A DNA stretch of 64,000 bases from the NCBI RefSeq assembly GCF_020921035.1, contig NC_063156.1, forward strand, positions 4,960,001 to 5,024,000, given 5' to 3'. The position numbers were made by a program, and so were the translations under genes. Below, piece by piece: positions 57,501 through 64,000 of this stretch. The notes below the pieces were generated by a model. It searched no databases and was not told where the DNA came from. It saw nothing but the letters and a program-made list of their open reading frames with translations. The stretch is from Rhodamnia argentea. Taxonomy: Eukaryota > Streptophyta > Magnoliopsida > Myrtales > Myrtaceae. Positions within the stretch are counted from its first letter, which is position 1; each line of letters starts with the position of its first letter.

Positions 57501-60491
57501 ACTTCGTCTTTCAAGATTGGGTAACGATATAAATTTCGGGGACGAAATTTCCTAAAGTGGGGAGAGTTGTAACACCCTAAATTTTGGGCAATGAAAATAG
57601 TGAAATCTAGTCTATGGAACGACTAGAAAATTTTAATTTGATGCTCAAAGTTTGGATGTTAAGAAATTAGAAATCGGAAATTTCCGGGACCGTTACTCGA
57701 ATTGGAATAAATTCCGATTAAATGAGTAATTGCGTCTTAGAATTAGAAAATTCCATTAATCCTTGTTCGGGATAATTTGACTCGAGTTCGGATTAAATAA
57801 CCCACCGTCGGGTTTCCGGACGCCCGAAATTCCTAGGGTGCGAAATTACGAAAATACCCCCGGCCAAAATGTGAAATTACGAAAATGCCCCTAGGGTTTT
57901 ATGAACTAATGGACAAAGACATTAAATTAGTGGACCCCACGTGACCAGCTCAGCCCTTAGTCAGCCCTCTAGAATTCTCTCTCGTTCTCTCCTCCTCCCA
58001 CGTACACCCCTCATTTCCACCGACTTGCTCCAGCTCTTGTTCCTCCCTTCGTTTCTTCATTTTCAGCAACAAACCTCACAGAAACCGACCACCCCACCAT
58101 ACTACAACATCCATAGAACCACCTCGAAGTGATCGGACCGCCGCTGCACCGCCGGAGTCGCCGGAAAGCCCGCTGCAAAAGGGCTTCGCGAGGTGCCCTG
58201 TTTTCGCCGGACTGTCTTTGCCGTTGCTTCTTCGCTTCTGTTTTGCACAAGTCCAGCCACCGCCACTGCCTCCGACCACCCTTAGACACCTCTAGACGTC
58301 ACTCAGCCATCCCAGCCCGCCCCAGCCACCGCCGGGACAGCCCGGCAAAGCCCCGGAACCGCCGGACTTCTCTGCGCCTGTTTTGACTTCGTTACAACCT
58401 GGGTTCGTGCTCGGCCCCTATTCGCCGTCACGCCGCCCTTCTCCGCCCACCTCCGGACACCATAAACTCCCGGACACACCCTCGAACCATCCCCACCAGC
58501 CCCACGACCTACCGCCGCCGCTAGAGCCCCGGAACGCCCCGACCTCCTCCCCTGTTTCGGTTTCCCTGCTTCTGTTTTTCTTTGCTTGCATCTTTGTGTT
58601 TTTCTTGCCGCCGGCGCCACCTCCGGCCACCGTGAGCCACCACCGGCCACCAACATCTTTCCCCCGACCACCGTGCACCTCCACCATCAATCCCGAAGCC
58701 GATCGCCGCCCGTAGCCCACCGTAGGAGCCCAATTAGCCCCGGCCATGCTTGTTTCCCCTGTTTTGGGGCCGGGCTAGTTTCTGTTGGGCCTGTTTATTG
58801 GACCTGCGAGTTGGGCCTCGGCCCAATCTGCTGTGGGTTGTTAAATTGGGCTTTATATTAGGCCCGCGGACTCATTCAATCAAAAGTTGGGCCCGTAGTT
58901 CGAGGATTTTGGTTCGCGATCCATTCGAGCCCAAAGTTCGCGCTAAGGATTTTTCGGAGGATCGTCATTGGCTTAACCTCGCGCAATTAACGGTGAGTCG
59001 ACCTCTAATCCTTGGCTAAGTCGTTAATTACGTTTGGATTAGTTTAATTAGATTATTATGGTATTTTGGTAAATTAATTAGGGCCGGTTTAGGCTAGAAA
59101 CTTGGTTTAGGTTAAATGACCCTAATTAATTAGGTAATTTGACTATGGCTAGTTTGGACCGAATAATTGATTGATTGATTGGCTTTGTCTGATCGTGAGC
59201 GAATAATATATCAAGGATGAGCGTATGACGGATTGATGATCCGAATTTAATTACGTACAATTGGATTGATTGTTTGCCATTGAATTACTTTTCTACGCTC
59301 GATTATAATATATGTGGATTAATTGATGAAATGCCCTGACGGATGGCTAGTTAAAGTGATTGATTGGTTGGAGTTCGATCATTTGATTTATGGATGCGAG
59401 GTCGCATGGACAACATATGCATTTGTGTGATTACTCAAGAGTTTCTTTGTGTGAGCATATCGTGTGAGCATTTGACTAAATGCGGATTATAAACCGGCTA
59501 TTTCTTGAGTATGCTTGAGTGGTCACACGATGGACTATTCCTGTCAAGTTCGTACCGTGCCGGTCGTACGGAATCATACGACTTGTCGGATGCACGTCAA
59601 TTCGTGCCGTGCCGGTCGTACGGATCACACGGATTGACGGATGTCGGTCGCAGCTTGTGACGGACCGAAGCCCCTACGGGGATTCCCGATAGTGCCGTGT
59701 CGTGCCGGTCATACGAGTCACACGGGCTATCGGATGCCGTCGCCGAAAGTAAGGGACGAAGCCCGGTCCTGGCGATAGACACTGCCGGTCGTAGTGTAAA
59801 GTCACACCCGTCGTGTGCAATTGGGCCGGATGGCCATTAATAATCGAACCACGTGTGGTGTCTGCGTATGTGATTGACGTGACAATCATGGTTGATATGT
59901 GTGGCATATTATGTTAAATATTGCATGATGCGTGATTTCCAGCAGGTGAGTTGCATGTGATTGGAAGAAATATATATTATATGTGATTGATTGTTAGGAC
60001 TCTCTGGACGAATCAACGCCTTAGCCGGGCTTAGGCGTTGACTCACGGAGATTTTTATCTCACCCCGTGTTAACCATTTCGGGTCCACAGTGATCCAGCG
60101 ACCCTTTACCGTGACTTCAAGGATTCGTAGGCTTTTGGATAGGTACTGATGTGGATTTTTGGGAGTAGATGAGAATTTAACCCTACTTGACCCTTATACC
60201 TTTTTGTTGGTCTTAGAAAGCCGCCCCGAAGAATGGGGTTATATATGTGACTATAGTTCTATAGGGTTAATGATCATCTGCTTTTAGTACTGTATTGTGA
60301 GTTGTTCTGATATATGACTGATGTTGTTGACTTTATTTCTATCCCTACTGTTTTTCTTGATTTGGGAGAATTCGCGTTTCCGCATGTGCGCTATAGTATG
60401 GACGGTCAATAACGTACCTGGGGCGTTATCTTTTATGACCGGAGGCGTTTTGGTAGGGATGCCGCGTACTCGGGAGAGTCGGGTCGTGACA
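54554..60491 (+). mobile_element. Gypsy-type LTR retrotransposon composite, no coding capacity
   Basis: The left end starts TGTGACGCCC (54554). A second LTR starts TGTAACACCC at 57568, directly after a polypurine tract (AAAGTGGGGAGAGT) and the typical pre-LTR text TTTCGGGGACGAAATTT, and ends GGGTCGTGACA at 60491. So 57568-60491 is a 3' LTR of about 2.9 kb and the last few hundred bases before it are the internal 3' end. The left part has the same layout as that LTR (GTGGACCCCAC, then CT-rich, then CCGCC-rich, then CTAATCCTTGG) but is clearly diverged, so it belongs to a different copy. No gag, protease or RT is seen and the flanks do not share a target duplication. Both LTRs contain a GC-rich proline-coding stretch (about 55000-55640 and 57960-58740), which I do not regard as genes. 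Confidence 0.85.
59540..59790 (+). repeat. Short repeats in the 3' LTR (GTGCCGGTCGTACGG-type)
   Basis: At least three degenerate units of about 55-85 bp share GTGCCGGTCGTACGGA with a following TCACACGG or TCATACGAC and a CGGATG word. The units have partial dyad symmetry (CCGGTCGTACGG). They lie in the LTR of the Gypsy-type composite; function unknown. Confidence 0.7.
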
Positions 60492-61614
60492 CTACCACAT
60501 TTTCTGTTCCACGATGGAAGGCAAACAAAGTTACTAACTACTATCGGTATCTTAGATATACACTAGTTCTGTTTTGAAGTTACTAACTACTACCAGTATC
60601 TTAGATATACACCGATGGAAGGCAAACAAAGTTACTAACTACTACCACATTTTACGTTCACTGCGAAATTACCCCGCTATGAAAATGTCAATTGAAATTC
60701 ATAAGTGTGCACAAGCCAGTTCTGTTTTGTGGCTTAATCACAAGTCTTGTCCGGCTTCTTAGCTAGTAATTAATGAAAAATGTAACATCCAAGAGAGGTG
60801 AATTCCTAGACGCGTACTAGCGTAGGAAGAAGTAAATAAGCGGTGTTCGTACTTACCTTCTTGGCTCGTGTCATGTCCAGGGCCTTCTTGGGAAACCACG
60901 ATCCGCTCCGATCTCCAGGGTTTGCAATATTCTCTTGACGAATAATTTCCCTCCCAAGATCTTTCAACGGATCGTGCATCCATAATCTATCATGATCAAT
61001 AATCTTGACCAATGATTTATTGATAAGGACGTCAAGTTCGACTTCGGGGAAAAAGTCGCAAGCTTCCCACATATACATTGCATTGGTTCTCTTCCTGTTG
61101 ATGAAGAAACATGCAATGTCCAGAAAAATTTGTTTGGCCTCATATTCAAGTTCATCATAACTTATCTTTAACTTCTGCTGGACTTTTTCGAGAGGCACTT
61201 CCTTTAACTTCTTCGGTGCGTGTTTCCACTTTGCTTTACTGCGGGTACGGAGAAGTGAACCTATCACCTCCAGAGCCAATGGAAGTCCTCCGGTGAGGGT
61301 AACAACTTCCTTTGAAAGATCATTGAGGTCACGGGGAGGCCAATCTGTGTTGAGAACAAGCTTGTTAAAAAGTTCAAGAGCATGATCAAAATGCATTTCC
61401 CTCATTTCGTACGGATAAACTTTTCTAGACTGTGTTGAGATATTTTCCTCCGATCCTTCCACCTTGGTCTTAGGAAAGACACTCTTATCTCTAGTTGTGA
61501 TGATGATCCTACTCCCTGGACCACACGAATAAGTCTGTTCAGCTAGTTGCATGAATTGATCATTTCCATCCATGTCATCGAAAACAAGTAATACTCGTTT
61601 GTTAGGTAATCTGT

Positions 61615-61667
61615 TGCTGATCATAGTGTTTTTTTTTTTTTTTTGGTAAGGTGCTGATCATAGTGTT
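61615..61667 (-). mobile_element. Poly-T mini-insertion with 16-bp target duplication
   Basis: The 16-mer TGCTGATCATAGTGTT occurs at 61615-61630 and again at 61652-61667, separated by a run of T and GGTAAGG. Read on the minus strand this is a short sequence ending in poly-A flanked by a long target duplication, as left by LINE-type target-primed reverse transcription with extreme 5' truncation. Net gain is 37 bp, which puts the NB-ARC exon of pseudogene E out of frame. Confidence 0.85.
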
Positions 61668-61786
61668 CCCTTCCTCAAAATCAAATGTTTCGGGAAGCGA
61701 GAAGCTGAAAAGATCCGCTAATAACTTTCTTTGCATTTGCACAATGCCACCACACGGAGATGATTCTCGAATGTCCGAAAGGAAGG

Positions 61787-64000
61787 TGTTGTAATATAAC
61801 GCGGAAGCTAACCCGGATCTTGCAAATAAGTCAATGCGAAAAGCCACGAGAAATAACAATGAACAATAAAGGACACCAGAAATTACGTGGTTCGGTCCGA
61901 ATATCGGTACCTACATCCACGGGAGAGCCAAGAAGAACAATCCACTATAATCGGAGAATCGGAATTACAATCGCTCAATACGCTCGTGTTTCCCGCACCT
62001 AGATTATACCCAAACCCAAAGTGTTCACAAATAAACAACTTACTTGGATATAACAAAATAAAACTCACGAAGTACAAAACTCAATCGCGTTCGGCACTCC
62101 TCGCAATCTAAGAGAGAACCCAAAGAAGAGCGTCGTCCTCTTATCCTCGCGGCGCGAACTTGCGGTTCCATCTCTCTGCAAAGAAAAGACTACCTTTTCT
62201 TTTGTGCGGCTTCGGTCTTATATTTCAGCCTCACTCTGCACAACCTTTTTTCTTTTGTCCAGAGAAAGTAACCTAAAAGCACCTCACTCCCTTTTTGTTT
62301 TGCTTTTTCTCTCTCTGACAAACTTGGCCCCCCAATTTCATACACCACATAACTTACGAAGGCTTTTCTTCCCTTTTGAACTCTTTGGGGCCCACCATGA
62401 TTTCTTGATCTACCATTACTCAAGAAACCATGTGCTCTTCTTTCTTTCCTATCGGACCAAAATCTTGAGTAATGATCAAACGTGGTCCCCATATTTTATC
62501 TTGTGGTGCCAATAACAATTTTAAACTCGAGACATATTTAACAATTCTCCACCTTGGCTCGATGTTTGAAAGCCAAGTTAATAATGCTCATCATCCATGC
62601 TGCTCTCCCAACGCCCCCACGAGCGCTCACTCTCTACAGACGCCAATAGTGCTCAAGCAAAGCTTGAGCTTCGCCAAAGGAACAGGCTTAGTCATCATGT
62701 CCGCGGGGTTCTCTGCTGTAGCAATCTTTTTCACAACAACCTTACCCTTCGCTAAGACATCTCGGATGAAGTGGTACCTGATATTGATATGCTTTGTTCG
62801 CTCGTGATAAACCGGATTATATGCCGGATAAATCGCACCTTGGTTATCACATTGTATATCAACACTTTTCTGTTCTAACCCAAAGTCCATGAGCAAACCT
62901 TGCAACCATATCGCCTCTTTCGCTACAAAAGTCGGTGCCATGTACTGCGCCTCGATCGACGACAAGGCTACGTGGTCCTGTAAGGACGCCTTCCAACTAA
63001 TCGCACCACCTGCAAGCGTAAATACGTACCCGGCTAAAGACCCGCACTCATCCAAGTCACCCGCATGATCGGAATCCACAAAACCGGTGGTCTCACTGCC
63101 ATTATTGTCCCTCCGGTATACTATACCAATGTCTGATGTCCCCTTCAAATATTCGAGGATCCATTTCACGACTTCCCAATGAGTTTTACCGGACGCTTCA
63201 TATAACGACTAACCACACCGACGACTTGTGAAATATCGGGCCTAGTGCATACCATAGCATACATAATACTACCCATGGCACTAGAATAAGGAACACGAGA
63301 CATATGCTCCTCTTCCTCCTCGGTTTGCGGTGATAACTTAACCGAAAGTTTAAAGTGCTTTGCTAATGGTGTACTCACGGACTTCGTTGATCGCATATTA
63401 AAACGTGCAACAATTTTCTCAATATATTTCTTTTGAGACAGACGTAATAATCCTGCAGTCCTGTCACGCAAAATCTCCATACCCAATATTTTCTTCGCAG
63501 CACCTAAATCTTTCATCTCAAACTCAGCACTCAATCGCCTCTTCAACACATCAATATCGGACATATTTTTCGCTGCTATCAACATATCATCAACATATAA
63601 TAGCAGATATATCAAAGACCCGTCCTCCAATCTCCCGAAATAAACACGGTTATCCATCTGACTCTTTGAATAGTCCCGACTAGCCATGAAAGCGTCAAAC
63701 CGCTTATACCACTGTCTAGGAGATTGTTTCAGCCCATATAAAGATTTCTTTAATAAGCAAACATGATCTTTCTTACCCGGAATAGCAAATCCCTCCGTTG
63801 CCTCATGTAAATCTGCTCCTCCAACTCACCGTGAAGAAACGCCGTTTTCACATCAAGTCGCTCCAACTCGAGATCCCGTGCGGCAACAAAGGCAAGTAAA
63901 ACACGAATAGAAGTATGCCTTACCACGGGAGAAAACACCTCACTGTAATCAATGCCTTCCCGCTGGGTATACCCCTTCGCAACAAGTCTCGCCTTGTATC
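61787..64000 (-). mobile_element. Ty1/copia retrotransposon, 3' part (Tork/Tnt1-like), runs off the right edge
   Basis: The 3' LTR spans 62543-61787 on the minus strand (TGTTAAATATG..TATTACAACA, 757 bp), preceded by a purine tract ending GGTGGAGAAT. Above it the polyprotein reads RNase H (63169-62627: STxGY-like LAGYVFTLAGGAISWKA, LSSIEAQYMA, a KHINIRYHFIRD piece) and reverse transcriptase (63687-63166: YVDDMLIAAKN, MKDLGAAKKILGMEI, then KKYIEKIVARFN; 63938-63750: [14 protein letters not shown]). Two one-base deletions shift the frame, one after IYMRQ (about 63800) and one after SRYMKRP (about 63190), so this copy is not autonomous as it stands. Lineage from RT wording; low certainty. It interrupts TNL pseudogene E in the NB-ARC exon. 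Confidence 0.92.

Larger units (their letters stand above)
53702..61786 (-). pseudogene. TNL pseudogene E, split by two retrotransposons
   Basis: What remains, from 5' to 3', is a partial NB-ARC exon (61786-60857), 19 bp of the linker exon (60510-60492), about 9 bp of its 3' end near 54545, and the LRR exon (54424-53702). The NB-ARC part has [39 protein letters not shown] and MHDPLKDLGREII, and donor GTAAGT. A Copia element cuts it within the FLSDIRESS segment, so TIR and P-loop are lost or lie beyond the window. A 37-bp poly-T insertion at 61631-61667 shifts the frame before SNRLPNKR. The linker exon is replaced by Gypsy-type sequence and its acceptor AG is mutated. The LRR exon itself is open, with [18 protein letters not shown], and ends ASKALTC. 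Confidence 0.93.

Noticed and set aside
57941-58861. A second group of proline- or glycine-rich open frames
   Set aside because: Same position in the related 3' LTR; composition effect, with no conserved protein between the two LTRs.

Overview
The window looks like a chromosomal segment of a dicot, most likely a woody Myrtaceae-type species (Eucalyptus or a relative). Genes are long, intron-rich and AT-rich, the resistance genes carry LRR wording I associate with that family, and plant LTR retrotransposons and MITE-like elements fill the gaps. The species assignment is inference. Coordinates of spliced genes were worked out by hand from exon homology, GT/GC..AG borders and reading phase.

Left part (1-14.8 kb): two housekeeping genes diverge from a shared promoter at about 7.1-7.8 kb. 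On the minus strand is a nine-exon TraB-domain gene (3648-7089, 415 aa, tail-anchored), followed downstream by a decayed tandem copy (1-2520). On the plus strand is an eleven-exon CCCH zinc-finger/coiled-coil gene (7844-14829, 401 aa). A DYW-type PPR pseudogene lies antisense inside its third intron.

Rest of the window (15.8-62 kb): a cluster of TIR-NB-ARC-LRR (TNL) resistance genes, all on the minus strand, in every state from intact to relic. There are two long open genes. Gene B (21264-29172) reads through ten phase-compatible exons as TIR, NB-ARC, LRR, an NB-ARC scrap, a kinase fragment without DFG, a universal-stress-protein (USP) domain, a coiled coil and a complete protein kinase, 1745 aa in all. 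It is an NLR fused to a USP-kinase of the plant RLCK-IX/U-box-kinase type. Gene A (43018-51834) reads as TIR, NB-ARC, LRR, a second winged-helix (WHD) segment, a second LRR carrying five near-identical 213-bp units, and a long C-terminus, 1883 aa. Broken members are gene C (17.8-20.1 kb), gene E (53.7-61.8 kb, split by a Gypsy-type composite and a Copia element), a lone TIR (39.5-40.0 kb), a lone linker exon with a leftover 5' leader (31.9-33.1 kb) and a 3'-end relic (15.8-16.7 kb).

The region has been built by segmental duplication. The 3' end of the CCCH gene recurs as a relic at 40.65-41.13 kb beside the 3' end of gene A, and the leader regions of the TNLs recur near 33, 40 and 52 kb. All introns downstream of the NB-ARC exon in the TNL family are phase 0. 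This lets exons be added or fused without breaking the frame and probably explains the two mosaic genes. Other residents are an orphan first exon of a CHX-type cation/proton exchanger, a 2475-bp solo LTR with a perfect 5-bp target duplication, a degenerate Copia RNase H, and several MITE-like elements.
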